The notes below the pieces were generated by a model, which was not told the origin of the DNA, searched no databases, and worked only from the letters and a program-made list of their open reading frames with translations. From NCBI RefSeq assembly GCF_030272615.1, contig NC_081405.1, positions 313,061,735 to 313,125,734 on the forward strand: a DNA stretch of 64,000 nt, in the 5' to 3' direction. A program made the position numbers and the translations under genes. How positions within the stretch are numbered: position 1 is the first letter of the stretch; the number at the start of each line of letters is the position of its first letter. This stretch comes from Cryptomeria japonica. Lineage: Eukaryota > Streptophyta > Pinopsida > Cupressales > Cupressaceae. This document shows positions 21,706 through 33,180 of this stretch, one piece after another.

Positions 21706-22481
21706 GATACTGAGAGGGGGTTTGAATCAGTATCTAACCGGTTTATAGAATTTCTTATCTTAAAACATGCAAAACATATTATAACAGTATACCGGTATGC
21801 AAGAAATAATGTAATAAACAAAATTAAGAACATCCACATGAAAAACACACCATAACACAAGGATTTAATGAGGAAACCTGGTGTGGGAAAAACCTCGATG
21901 GGATTTGTCACCCACAATATTCACTCACTAGCCAATAAGAGAATATTACTTACAATAGGGGCCTACACATGCAGGAAGGCCAACGGCCTAGAGCTCACTG
22001 CTCAATGGGAAGTCACACTGACTTACAATGAGGATTATACAAATCCAATATCTTGTACTTATTTACAATAGCATCTATAATGCCTGATCCAGTACTGGTT
22101 GCTGCTCTGCTTCTTACATAAACCCTTAGCCTATATTTCGCATAGTAGGTCTGCCTAATATTTTCCTTATTGCTTGCTTCTCTTATTTTAAAATGTCTCA
22201 ATGATCTCTTTTATATATAAGAGTCATTTTACAATATGCCAAGTCGGCTTACAAGTTTTTACAATAATAAACAAAATATAATATAACAAAATCCTATCAG
22301 CCTCTGTGTCGGTATACTTCTTTTATTTGTGTCGGTGCCGGTGTCCTGAGTGCCGATGTAGAGTGTGATCTGCTGATGCTAGTATAATGCCTTTGCCGGT
22401 GCCATAGGATTGCAAGGTTGCCATCAATGACAAAACCTTCAATCACATACAATGTCTCATTGGAGTGTGCATATGCCAACA
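21706..22481 (-). repeat. 3' LTR of element C
   Basis: It is colinear with 27153-27947. The canonical end TGTTAGGAATCC is missing on the left; similarity starts at GATACTGAGAGGGGG (21706). CCGGT sites in one LTR often read CTGGT in the other (for example CAGTACTGGTT near 22091 against CAGTACCGGTT near 27557), a deamination pattern. Confidence 0.85.
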
Positions 22482-22681
22482 ATCTCCCCCTTTGGCATTG
22501 ATGGCAACACTCATGAGAAATTTCAAAAATGTATCAAAAATGTGAAGTCCAAAAATGTTACCAAAAATGTGTGTGCTCCCCCTGAGCATATGATTCCTAT
22601 GATATTGAATTTTCTCATCCCACTACTCCCCCTTTGGCATCAATGACAAAGGTTGTCAAGATGTCAGTAAAGTTTGTAGTT
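22482..22681 (-). other. Three polypurine tracts of element C
   Basis: Minus-strand GGGGGAG tracts lie at about 22482-22496 (touching the LTR), 22573-22583 and 22624-22640; the first and third are followed by near-identical CATCAATG(G/A)CAA sequence. The repeated unit suggests a duplicated priming region, as described for Sireviruses. Confidence 0.8.
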
Positions 22682-25620
22682 TCAACCTTGTAATTGGGTG
22701 GTTACAATTTGGAAAAGATCTCCTAAAATCAAGTTTATACTATCCATAAACTTCTTGCTATCCTTTATTGTTATCTCTGTTCTCTTCACTGTACCGGTGA
22801 GATGCCGCAAATCCTCTGCCGATGTTTTCTTTCCCTGTATTAGTGCCTCAGATACTTCCTTCCATAGTGATGCTAGATATTCCAATCTTGGACTTAGTTT
22901 TGATCTCAAATGTTTTGCCTTATTCACTATTCTATCTCTCTCTCTTTCCAATTTAAGTAATTCTTCTTCAAAATTTGTTATCTTTTCCTCAAAAACTGAT
23001 AGTCTATCAGGTGAGTTAACAAAATTATCTACAAGTTTATTGATCTCTTCTTGTACCTTGCTCATCTTTTTGTCTATATTATAGTTAGGAGCAATTACCT
23101 TCAAAATCAATATGGTATCATCAATTGCCTTGTAAGCTTGTGAGCTATAGTCAGTTATCTTCTTGATTGAGTCTAATAGTACCTCAGTCACATTTGTTGA
23201 TTTGTAACCTAATGATGAACCAACATTCTGAGTACCGGTGGAAATAACCAAGCTTGTATTGACCTCTGGTAGGTCTATTTGTGTCTGCATTTCTTTAAGC
23301 AATGGTTTTTCTATTTCACTAGTTGTCGATGGCACTGTTTCCTTACGTACCTATTCCTGTTGCTATTCCAGAGCCTTTTGCTCTGTTTGTTTCTTTGTCT
23401 TAGTCTGAATCTCTAGCCTTTGTTCTTTATCTTTTGTCGGTTTCTCCTGTGTGTTATCAGTTTCCTCAACTATCGGAGGCTCACTAGCCATATCAGTCTT
23501 ATCAGTTGTATCTTTGTCTACCACTATGTTGATCTTTTGAGTATCAACATCCATAGTATATAAGACTTCATAATTAGGATTTCCATCCTCTACATCCATA
23601 CTCTTAGATGCCGGTTGATCTTCAGTTGTTTTTACTGATGGAGTAATCAAAGGAGGTGGGGGTAAGTTGTCTCTAACTTTGATACTAGGTGGTCCACCAA
23701 CTTTACCTTTACCTTTGTCTCTGTCTTTCTGATTAACTTTTATGGGTTTGGGGTTCCTGTATTCTTCCTTTTTTTCTTTTTCAACTAGGAATATATCCCA
23801 TCCATTTTCTGTTTCCTCAGTCACCTCATTGACTCTTCCTACCATTAATGCAATGTGTCGGTGTGCAGTAGAGAATACTGACCGGTTGGCTTCAACAATT
23901 AAATCATCAATCTCTTTAGGTGAGTTCACTAGATAAACAACTAGTAACTTTTCTATTTTGATTTTCTTATCAAGTTCTAATACTGCTTGTCTCCTTGCCT
24001 CTAGTCTTTTGAACAGTTCATCTGGTACATCATCTATTACTTCCATCAAAAATTTCTTATACATGTCCATATGCAATATAACACTATTTTCTACTTGTTC
24101 TTTTTCATCTGCAGTCAAAGTGTCATACAATTTCTCTATATTCTTCAGTTTACCTTCCTTTGTAATTTCATTCAGCAGTATATCAAGAGGGGCCAAGTCT
24201 GTGTTTGTTCTCTTCTTCTTTTTGGGTGTAAGTTTCTTCTTCTTGGGGGTAGCCTTTCTTATTGGAGAACTCACTGCTTGTTGCTTTTGTCTTGTCCTCC
24301 TGGGTGATGGTGTGGTTTCCGGTGATGGATCTCTTTTCCTTACAACTCTTTTGAAAGTTGTAGGCATGTCACTCTCTGAAGAAGTACCTACTGGTGATAG
24401 GTGAGTTTCAGGTTGTGGAGCTGCTAACTCATCCTTTGTTATACCGGTTTTCTTTAACACATCTTCTTTGATGGCTCAGCACTACCAAATACTTCTTCCT
24501 TAGGTTCACTGGGGGCTTCTAGAAGTGTTTTAGCATATGTTTCAATTATATGATCATCTGTTTCATAGCCCATCTTGGTTACCCAAATTGTCCTAGGGAT
24601 GACTACTTCCATCCAGATTTCATCCTTCTTGATTACAAAGCATATGTCATCTTTGTATTTGTCAACAATCTTTTGTGATAACCTGATTCTTTTCTTCATT
24701 TTGGCCTTTAATGCTTGAAAGAAGTCATGAATATTGTTTTCTTTTTTTTCTCCCATGTTATTGAATAGTTATGTTAACTGTTTGCCTATCGGTATATCAT
24801 ATCCAAGTTCTTTGTAGCCTATACCGGGAACCTGTTTGGTTATGTGTAGCATTAGACATACTAATAGATTTCTAAACCCGAAAGTTCATTTCTTGTCCTT
24901 CTTAATCTTTCCAAGGTTGTCAATTAATTCATCTTTTAACCACTCACATATATCAATCTTTGCATTGTCTGTGACCATATCATAAGCACTCTTAATGCAT
25001 AAACTTGAAACTAAATTGAGTCTATTTGCATGAGTAGCTTTATATCCTAATATCATGCTGATAAATCTTACATTAATGTCTGTTACATCATTAACTCTTA
25101 GGGACCTCTTGTCGAATGTTGCACCAGTTAGGTTTGTAACTAGGTCATTGGATACCTTCTTAGTTTTATCTGGCCTTTTACCGGTGATCGGTAACCCTGT
25201 GATAGCTTTCACAGCTTCCTTAGTGATTTTGTGGATTGCATCTAGCCAGAAAAATTCACCATGTACCCTTCTTAAGACTATCCTAATCACATCCTTGGGG
25301 AATTCAGGAATGCTAAGGATCTTTGTAAATCCTAGGGTTTCAATAATCTTGTGTTCATCTTTAACATTGCCGGTTTTATCACATATCACCATTTTAAACA
25401 TAGTCTTAATTTCTTCATCTCCTAGTTCCTCAATGTTGCAGTGGATGTACATTCTGGGGTCTTCAGCATAAAAAACTCCCTTGGGAATTTGAGAAAAAGC
25501 ACCTAAGGTATCATCTTTCTTAGCTGCCTCGGGAACTAACTGAAATATGGGCCTAGGTCTTTTTATCACTTCAACAATAGTAGGGTTTGCTATATATTCA
25601 ATTGTAGAGGTGGATGCCAT
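22682..25620 (-). pseudogene. ORF2 of element C: large protein of unknown function
   Basis: Starts at ATG 25620 and ends at 22682, about 980 codons. Blocks in order: FSQIPKGVFYAEDPRMYIHC, VIRIVLRRVHGEFFWLD, ITKEAVKAITGLP, RLNLVSSLCIKSAYDMV, then after a stop near 24886 the frame continues to 24454. There a -1 shift at the same place as in element B leads into the C-terminal half: TSSESDMPTTFKRV, a basic segment (TPKKKKLTPKKKK), STAHRHIALMVGRVNEVTEE, and a final coiled coil (22700-23050; KLSPRLEYLASLWKEVSEAL). Two TAG stops between the halves of the tail (23345-23360) fall in a Gln-rich run. The segment before the shift is about 30 codons shorter than in B. Function unknown. Confidence 0.75.
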
Positions 25621-25923
25621 GATAAAAATACCTTGTACTACCTTTAGGATGGATGATTGCTTGGAGTGTTCTTGCTTCTTGCTCGAAATGCCTTAGCTCA
25701 GAATCTTCGCGCTCTTCATAGGTTTGAAATCTCGATGAAATGAAATGGAGCCAAAACCTCAATTATATAGTGTCTTTTCGCCATCTACCACATTAATGCA
25801 TGTCGGTTAAGTGTTCACTTAACATTGTTTTCCGGTAAGAAGTAATTCCCAACTTCTTATCTCTAACTGAGGGAATAATAGCATATGTGTCATTAGATTT
25901 CCAAACCCTCAAGGAAACTTTCT

Positions 25924-27081
25924 TCAATTAGATGAAGAACTTCCTATCGGTGGAGCACTACTCTGTCCTGCCGATGAAGCATCACTCTATCTTGCCGGTG
26001 GGGTATTGACTGGTTCTACTGGTGGAGAAGTATTCCCAATATTTAGATCAGTTTTTCTAATCCATTGTTTTGAGAATTCTTGCTTAACCTCTTCAACCTT
26101 TTCTTTACCTTTCAAGCTAGAACTTTTATTATCTACTAGTGTTCCTCTACTTCTATAGAATTTAGCAATATGCCCAATCTTGTTACATGCATAACAAGTT
26201 ACATTATTCTTCTGAATAGCTTTCCCATAACCTATGCTGGTTTGTGTTCTGCACTAATTAGATAAATGTCCAAATCTTCCACAAACATAACATCTCACAT
26301 TCATTCTGCAATTTTCAAAGTTGTGACCAACTTTGTTGCATTTAGAACATTGACTGGTGGGTGTGTTGATATTATGGTAATTTCTATATCTACATTCATT
26401 TTCTCTATGACCATACTTATTATAGTTAAAGCATTTTCCATTGAATTTATAAGCATTAGGCTGTCTTACCAGTTTGTTGTGATCTTGAGTATTTGCAGTA
26501 CCGAAGCTTTCACCAACTTCAAAGCCAATTCCAGAAGTGTCACCTTTAGGTTTTTGATTCTTCAGCAGGGTACCAAGTTCCTCTGAGATTTTCTTGAATT
26601 TTTCTTTGTGTTGATTTGTAGTTTCTAGTTCTCTTTCTAAGACTTCTTTTTGTCTCATCAGTTCATTAGAGTCATTCTAAGTATGCATCAGATCTATCTT
26701 CAACATGTCATTTTCATAGCTAAGTCTTGTGTTCTCATTTGCTGCATCACTTAGTCTTCTGGTCAATTCTTCTTCATTCTTCTTCCTATCCTCAATCTCT
26801 TTGGAAAATCTCATTGTCATATCCTGCATCTCATTCTTTGTTGTCATGTTCTCTTGTTTCAGCTTGCTTATCATATCATTAAGTGATTCCTTTTCATAAT
26901 TCTCATTTTGCAATTTTTCACAGAGTTCTCTTCTCTTATTTCTTGCAATAGTAAGATTTTCTTGAAGTGCCTAGATGATATCCTGAGCTGCCCTTAAATC
27001 ATCTTTTAGTTTGATATTTTTCAATTTCTCTATATCATAGACTGAAAGAGCTCCTTCCAATTGCTTCATCAGATTTTCCAT
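25924..27081 (-). pseudogene. ORF1 of element C: coiled-coil, zinc-knuckle Gag-like protein
   Basis: ATG 27081, stop 25924. The coiled coil covers about the first 190 residues and has two stops (TAG at 26970 and 26676). Four zinc knuckles follow: CFNYNKYGHRENEC (second Cys lost), CSKCNKVGHNFENC (intact), CYVCGRFGHLSN with the last Cys position changed, and CYACNKIGHIAKFY (last Cys lost). The C-terminal tail is GKEKVEEVKQEFSKQWIRK and a Pro/Ser-rich end. Architecture and spacing match element B, so four knuckles are the ancestral state of this protein. Confidence 0.8.
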
Positions 27082-27137
27082 CTTTACTGGTGTCAAGATC
27101 TTCCTCAAGCTGCTAGGCTTATGAAAATAGAGGACCA

Positions 27138-27152
27138 GGCTCTGATACCAAT
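27138..27152 (-). other. Primer-binding site of element C (initiator Met tRNA type)
   Basis: The minus strand reads TTGGTATCAGAGCC directly after the LTR end CCTAACA: a perfect Ty1/copia-type site. Confidence 0.92.
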
Positions 27153-27947
27153 TGTTAGGAATCCCATTGATACTAAGAGGGGGGGGTGAATCAGTATCTA
27201 ACCAGTTTATAGAACTTCTTATAATCTTAAAACATGCAGAACATATTATAACAGTATACCGGTATGCAAGAAATAATGTAATAAACAGAATTAAGAACAT
27301 CCACATGAAAAGCACACCATAACACAAGAATTTAACGAGGAAACCCGATGTGGGAAAAACCTCGGTGGGATTTGTCACCCACAATATTCACTCACTAGCC
27401 AATAAGAGAATATTACTTACAATAGGGGCCTGCACATGCAGGAAGGCCAACTGCCTAAAGCTTACTGCTCAATGGGAAGAAACACTGACTTACAATGAGG
27501 ATTATATAAATCCAATATCTTGTACTGCTTTACAATAGCATCTATAATGCCTGATCCAGTACCGGTTGTTGCTCTGCTTCTTACATAAACCCTTAGCCTA
27601 TATTTCGCATAATAGGTGCCTAATATTTTCCTTATCGCTTGCTTCTCTTATTTTAAAATGTCTACAATGATCTCTTTTATATATAAGAGTCATTTTACAA
27701 TATACCAAGTTGGCTTACAAGTTTTTACAATAATAAACAAAATATAATATAACAAAATCTTGTCGGCCTCTGTGCTAGTATACTTCTTTTCTTTGTGCCA
27801 GTGCCAGTGTCTTGAGTGCCAGTGTAGAGTGTGATCTACTGATGCCAGTATAATGCCTTTGCTGGTGCCATAGGATTGCAAGGTTGCCATCAATGACAAA
27901 ACCTTCAATCACATACAATGTCTCATTGGAGTGTGCATATGCCAACA
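27153..27947 (-). repeat. 5' LTR of element C
   Basis: The LTR is 795 bp, minus strand TGTTGGCATATG...CCTAACA. Contains the stem motif at complement 27317-27365, the CCTGCACATGCAGG inverted repeat near 27427-27443, and a G-run at 27179-27186. Confidence 0.92.
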
Positions 27948-30205
27948 ACACTCATATTCTCTACATCTATAAGCCCTTTGATGCCTTATGAGTCATCATC
28001 ATCATCATTATGCTATTTGACTAATGCCTTTTCTTGTTAAGCAAATTTCTTCTCCTCAATTTTCTCTTTCTCTTGTTCCTTTGCTTGTTCAGAGGGCTTC
28101 TCTCCAACTTTTTCTACAGGATTCTCCTAAGTAGCTTGTGAAACCGGTGGCAGTTTTGTTTTCAATTGTTGATCTTTTACCGGTGGGGGTGGAATTTCCA
28201 CACTTGGTTGAGTTGTCAGTATTTCTATTTCTTTAACCTATGCAATAGTAATAACTAGTGGCTTCTTATCTGGTTCAATAATATTCCCAGATAGATCAAT
28301 AGTGTCCTGTATTTCATAAACAAAGATCACTAGTTTGGAAGTAGTGTCATCCTTTCCCTTGATAGGATAGACAATATCAACTTGCACTATTTCTTCCTCA
28401 TCCATCTTTGGTCATACTTCAGGCTCTGTTTGATCATCATTATAGGACTTTGAATGCATATGCATTTGTTGACCATTTTGATCTATCTGATGAGTTTCAA
28501 CTTCAATAGATTGAGTCTTTCCACTTAATAACTTTAATCTTCTTGCCTTAGAAATAAACTGTCCTTTGTAATTATCAAGTAATGTAACTAATTCATCTTT
28601 AGATAATTCATGAAAATATTGAATAAATACATTATCAATAATTTCTTGATCTTGGTCAACAACAATTTGTCTCTTATTTGCAAGAATAGAGTACAAAGAA
28701 TCGGAAATATCATCTATTCCTCCCTAATGTTTTCAATGTCTTCTCAATATTAGTCATAGGCTTGTAAGATAAGACATTAATAGGGACACTTGCCTTTTAC
28801 ACTTATTCTACTAGTTTAGCTACTTTACCAATTGATTTCATTTTCTTGGGCTCTTCTTCTATGTCACTATCATCAGATTCTTCTTGAAGAATCAGGTGCC
28901 TACCTCTCTTCTCTATTGTAGTCTGCTTCGTAGCATTCACTTTGGGTGTCTGTTCATTTTTGACTTGGACACTTCATGTTACTCTTGTATCAGTAGATAC
29001 ATAAGGTGCTCAAGGTTCTTTCTCAACCTTCTTCATCTTTCATTTAACATTATTGGGTTGAGCACTACTGGTTTTAGCTGGTGCAGTTTGCTCCTCAAAT
29101 GTTCCCAATCTTTTCTTTTTCTTGTCCACTAGAGATGCCAATAGGTTATTAGCATAACCGATCAATGTCATAATTGACTTCATAGCTTAGGTCTTCCATT
29201 TCATCCTCTCTGGGTTTGATAGCTTCCATGAGACAGAAATCAGTGGTGATTGTGAAAATGATGTCCTTAGCAAAGTTTTTCACCATGTCTTCAGGTAGCC
29301 TTACCCTCATACTCATTTTATTTTGAAATTCATTGAAGTACATGTTCATTGTAGTAGAGAAAGTGTTCTTAATAGCCTTAATGTTGTTCTTGATCTGAGC
29401 AATTACCAGTAGGTCTTTTGACCATTCAATGTCACCAATTCTCGGTAGGAAGTTCTAAAAATAAAAGAATAAACCAATCAATAACTGACCAAATTTGAAC
29501 TTCTGACTGTTGTCCTTCTTAATTGATTGGAGATTCAACATCAATTGACTCTTTATGGCCTCACATAGGTCATAATCTACATTCTCAACAATCATTCTAT
29601 AGGCTGTATGCACCGCTACAGATGGCACACTGTTCATTCTACTGGAATAGAATATCCTATAGCCTATAACCATGGTAGCCAATTTAACTATTGGGTCCTT
29701 AATGTTGTTAATAGAAAATGCATGCCCATTAGAGGTCGACTGAGTTAATGTTGTTACAGTCTCTTTAGAAATTTGCCTCAGCTTGGGAACTTCACTAGTT
29801 GACCAAAAATTAGTTACAACATGGATAGCTTCTTTAGTTATAGTATGTGATCTTTCCAAATACATATTTTCACCATGAACTTGACTAAGAATTATTCTAA
29901 CATGTTCTTCTTCAAAATCCTCAATAAAATAAGCTGCATTATGAAAACCCTTCTCATAAACCCTAATATATTCGGGTTGGATCTTTTCACTCTTATCACA
30001 CAAGGATTTCAATTGGGAATAAATTGATAGTGATCCTAAACCTTCGATTTTGCAATCAATATAACTAGACAAATCACCTTTTACGATAACACCGTTAGGA
30101 ACTTGAGATAAAGCATTGTATGACACAATTTGGTCATATTACATAACTTCCAGAGGTTTTGATGTGATCATAAGTCTCTCTACTTGCTTAGGTGATGAAA
30201 CCATT
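27948..30205 (-). pseudogene. Element A ORF2, N-terminal and central part
   Basis: From about 30205 the minus strand reads the same block order as ORF2 of element D: YNALSQVPNGV (D: YNALSQVPAGV), EEHVRIILSQVHGENMYLERSHTITKEAIHVVTNF, then FKFGQLLIGLFFYF and SMRVRLPEDMVK. A frameshift near 29150 leads into the linker (EEESDDSDIEEEPKKMK in part) and the second conserved block (28400-28700), then an acidic tail with several stops, until element C cuts it at 27947. The gene is therefore split over three places (27948-30205, 21199-21705, 14174-14683). The subfamily is closer to D than to B and C. Confidence 0.75.
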
Positions 30206-30245
30206 CTAGTAAACTCGATTTGAAAGGGATTTACAAAGAAATACC

Positions 30246-30635
30246 TTAATTCTCCCACGTTGCCTTTGTTTCTGGTTGATTACTCAAATTCACACCAGTT
30301 CCACCTTCACTAATCTTCGAATTAGCTTCAATCACGTAATTTACAGTACAAATTTGTCCACAACCAGCTAGCAAATCTCTTTTCATTTTAAAAGTGCTCA
30401 AGAATTCTCTTTTGAATGCATTTAGGGTAAAAATAACATAGTAAAACTCATTTTTATCATCTTTGCCTACTACAATAATTGTTCGACCGCTAGGGTTACA
30501 ACCCCTAATACACCACTTAATGATATATCCAATATTAACAAGTGTAAAACCGGTTGACAGACTTTCAAAAAAATGATAAACAAAGATATCAAGATCTCTC
30601 ACAGAATAACTCAAAAATGCAAACTTTCTTACCAC
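30246..30635 (-). CDS. Extra ORF of element A between ORF1 and ORF2, unknown
   Basis: A 129-codon frame without internal stop stands out in an otherwise decayed element. It starts at a GTG in the open frame, so the true start is unclear. Motifs: LDIFVYHFFESLSTGF, NPSGRTIIVVGKDDK and FKREFLSTFK. Elements B, C and D have no counterpart in the equivalent spacer (about 300-450 bp). It might be a captured host fragment or a displaced piece of ORF2. I recognise no domain, and an open frame of this size by chance cannot be excluded. Confidence 0.35.
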   Translation of the reverse strand: MVRKFAFLSYSVRDLDIFVYHFFESLSTGFTLVNIGYIIKWCIRGCNPSGRTIIVVGKDDKNEFYYVIFTLNAFKREFLSTFKMKRDLLAGCGQICTVNYVIEANSKISEGGTGVNLSNQPETKATWEN

Positions 30636-30698
30636 TCATCTTTCAAGGGGTCCAGAAGTAGATTTACCGCTATGCTCCCCTTAGCCCTATTGAAAGGC

Positions 30699-31985
30699 TC
30701 AATTCACTGGTGCAAGATTCTCCACATTGGGTGAAGGATTAAGTTCTTCTGCAGGCATATCATCACTCTTCTTTTTCCAGATTAGGTTCATCGCTTCTCT
30801 AGTTTCCTCAACATTTACCTTCTGCTTACCCTTCGGGTCTATAGAATGAATAACCAGTTTGTTCTTTCTAGTTCTACATAACTTCACCATGTGTCCCAGT
30901 TTATGACAATGATAACTAGCCATTCTAGATGATCTCCAAGGTCATGCACTGCCTCTTCTGATTCTCCTTCTGCAATTCATAGCCACATGACCATAACTGT
31001 TATAAATGGTGCAAATGACATTAGTTACCTTTTCCATCTCAAATGGACTAAATCGGTTGACATAGGGTTTCTGGTAGTTCATGTTACCCCGGTTGTCATA
31101 GGTTCTCCTCCAGTTACCATTAGGTCTTGGATTCATGTGAGGTACTGGATTATTTGCTCATTCAACTCATCTATGTCCATACATGTTGCTTGTACAAAAA
31201 TGACCTTCAAATCCCCTAGATACATACCTAGAATTTGCATTATAGAATGTATTCTCATTGGTTTTGTTTCTACACACATTTATAGTATGTCCAGGTTTAT
31301 GACAGATAAAGAAAATAGGTTTAAAAAACTTTCTTCTCAGTAGGCTTGTTAACCTTAGGAGCAGTTTTGTCCTTGTGAATGATGCTCTTTGTATCGGAAG
31401 ACTCTCCTTTCTCAGATGTTTTAAAGCCTAGTCCAGATGTATCACCTTTCATCCTCTGTGATTGGATATGTTCATCCAGCATAGAAGAAGTTTTATTGAA
31501 CTTTTCCCACTTTCCATTAGCCTTAGTGAGTTCTTTGGTAAGGTCTTCATTATGTTTTGTAAGAGTCTCTATTAGGGATGATGTCATTTCAATATCTATC
31601 TGCAAAGCCTCTTTTTCTTCTTTCTCGTCATGCCAATGTTCATGTAAGGTTGCATTCTCTTGTTTGATCTTATCAATCTCATGATCTCTTTCTTTGACAA
31701 GGTCTTCAGTTGCCCTCCTAGCTTCCAGCTCCTGGCTCATGCGGATAGTTAGGGCTTCTAACTCTCTTCTCAGATTTAGCTTTTAACCGTTCAATTTTTC
31801 AACTTCTTCAGCTAATGCATCAATGTTAGCTTCATCTGAAGAACTATTATCAGATATTTCCAATAGTTGTTCAGTCAACTCTCTCCTTTTGACTTGTGAA
31901 GCTTTAAATCTGACCCTTAGGGTTTCAATCTCTTCTTGGTAGCTTCAAGCACTCTAGCCATCTCAAAGTAGCTCATATTCCCCAT
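30699..31985 (-). pseudogene. ORF1 of element A: coiled-coil Gag-like protein, zinc knuckles degraded
   Basis: ATG 31985 is 60 bp inside the primer-binding site. A frameshift near 31935 leads into a coiled coil (RRELTEQLLEIS, EEVEKLNG, then LEARRATEDLVKERDHEIDK) that matches element D closely. After 31320 there are many stops. Two degraded knuckles remain: CTIYNSYGHVAMNC and YHCHKLGHMVKLC, each with one Cys changed to Tyr. The last frame ends at 30699 with a charged tail. Function as for the other ORF1 copies. Confidence 0.7.
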
Positions 31986-32032
31986 GGTGGCTTTAGGGTT
32001 TCCTTCTAAGATATTAAGCCTTAAGGAAGTTG

Positions 32033-32047
32033 GGCTTTGATACCAAT
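32033..32047 (-). other. Primer-binding site of element A
   Basis: The minus strand reads TTGGTATCAAAGCCC next to the LTR: the initiator-Met site with one G-to-A change. Confidence 0.85.
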
Positions 32048-33180
32048 TGATAGACTTATAAAGCACTGAGAGGGGGGGGGGGGGGGTTCAATCAGTGACA
32101 ACAAAAATAATACTACTTTAAACACTGACCAGTACATATACTTAACAAGTTTACTAAACACTATGCATGCAATCTAAATTGATATTAAAGAATCCAAAAT
32201 AAGTAAAACTTCCACCATAACACAAGTGTTGATATGTGGAAAACCCAAATGGGAAAAACCACAGTGAGATGGGACTCACAAGTTAACTATCTGCAGTAAT
32301 AGGTAATTGACCGGTTAAGGTCTACAAAAGTACTTTGCTAGGAGTGAATCTTGTTAAAGATCTCAAAACAATATTAGGAGCTATACCCTGTTAAAGGTAG
32401 TACCTTGTTAGGAGTAACCTCAATAGAGGATTTTAGAATCCAAACTAATGGATCACCTTGTTAAAGGATTTGTACAATGAAGCTTGTTAGAGCTTACTTG
32501 GTTATGGGATTTGACTATTGTAGTGATTAGAAAATAATAGCTGGTGTGATCTAGAAGTAGCACAACTTTCTTGAATAGATCCTCTTCTGCTCACTTAAAA
32601 CTGCATCACCAACATATTCTGCAATGCCTTCAACAACTTAACACTTCTATCTTTCATCATATCATATATTCAAAATAGTTCATCATAATGTCATTATTTA
32701 GACATTAGATTTCATGTTGTCTTATAAATCGTATCACAATTTCCTAGGTGAAGTATATTTGGACAATCTAACATAACTCATCACAAATTGCTGCCAAATT
32801 TGTCGGTTAGGGGTAACTCATCACAACTGGTGATAACTCATCACGCAATCAATGAATACCAGTTGGAACACCGATACCGGTTAAGAGTTAACCACTTTCA
32901 ATACATAAACCAATTATCCTCCAATGCTTCTTTGATGGTCTATGCTAAATCTCCAAGTTGATGTCAAGCCATTCTTGCATATACTAGTTTTTTACATGTA
33001 GCGGTTTGACACTCTCTAAACCATCATAAACTAAACATCCAATACCGGTTGCAATACAAGTAACTTTAGAAGCAATACCAGTTTGTCTAAGATTACAATG
33101 ACAATGTGAACATATGTGTGTGTGTGTTCCATCAATGACAACGCATGAAGTCATTCATTACAATCATCATCAAGCCAACA
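32048..33180 (-). repeat. 5' LTR of element A
   Basis: The LTR is 1133 bp with TG...CA ends, colinear with 13072-14173. It has a 16-base G run at 32071-32087 and the stem motif at complement 32213-32262. Confidence 0.9.

Larger units (their letters stand above)
21706..27947 (-). mobile_element. Element C: pol-less LTR retrotransposon, two-ORF family
   Basis: LTRs are 21706-22481 (left end approximate) and 27153-27947. Between them from right to left are the primer-binding site, ORF1 (25924-27081), ORF2 (22682-25620) and polypurine tracts. ORF1 and ORF2 align with those of element B throughout, and this copy has fewer lesions in the C-terminal half of ORF2. The left LTR seems to have lost about 16 terminal bp, so the target duplication could not be verified. 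It is inserted in ORF2 of element A. Confidence 0.9.
13072..33180 (-). mobile_element. Element A: pol-less LTR retrotransposon of the two-ORF family, with two nested elements
   Basis: Both ends are LTRs (13072-14173 and 32048-33180) with TG start. The flanking 5 bp are TGTGG (13067-13071) and TGAGG (33181-33185), a target duplication with one mismatch. Cutting A and one copy of the duplication out joins the copia reverse transcriptase in frame (DKYK before, RLVAK after). Without elements B (14684-21198) and C (21706-27947), A is about 7.4 kb. It encodes a Gag-like ORF1, an extra small ORF and ORF2 but no protease, integrase or reverse transcriptase. It is the oldest and most decayed copy of the family here. 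Confidence 0.9.
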
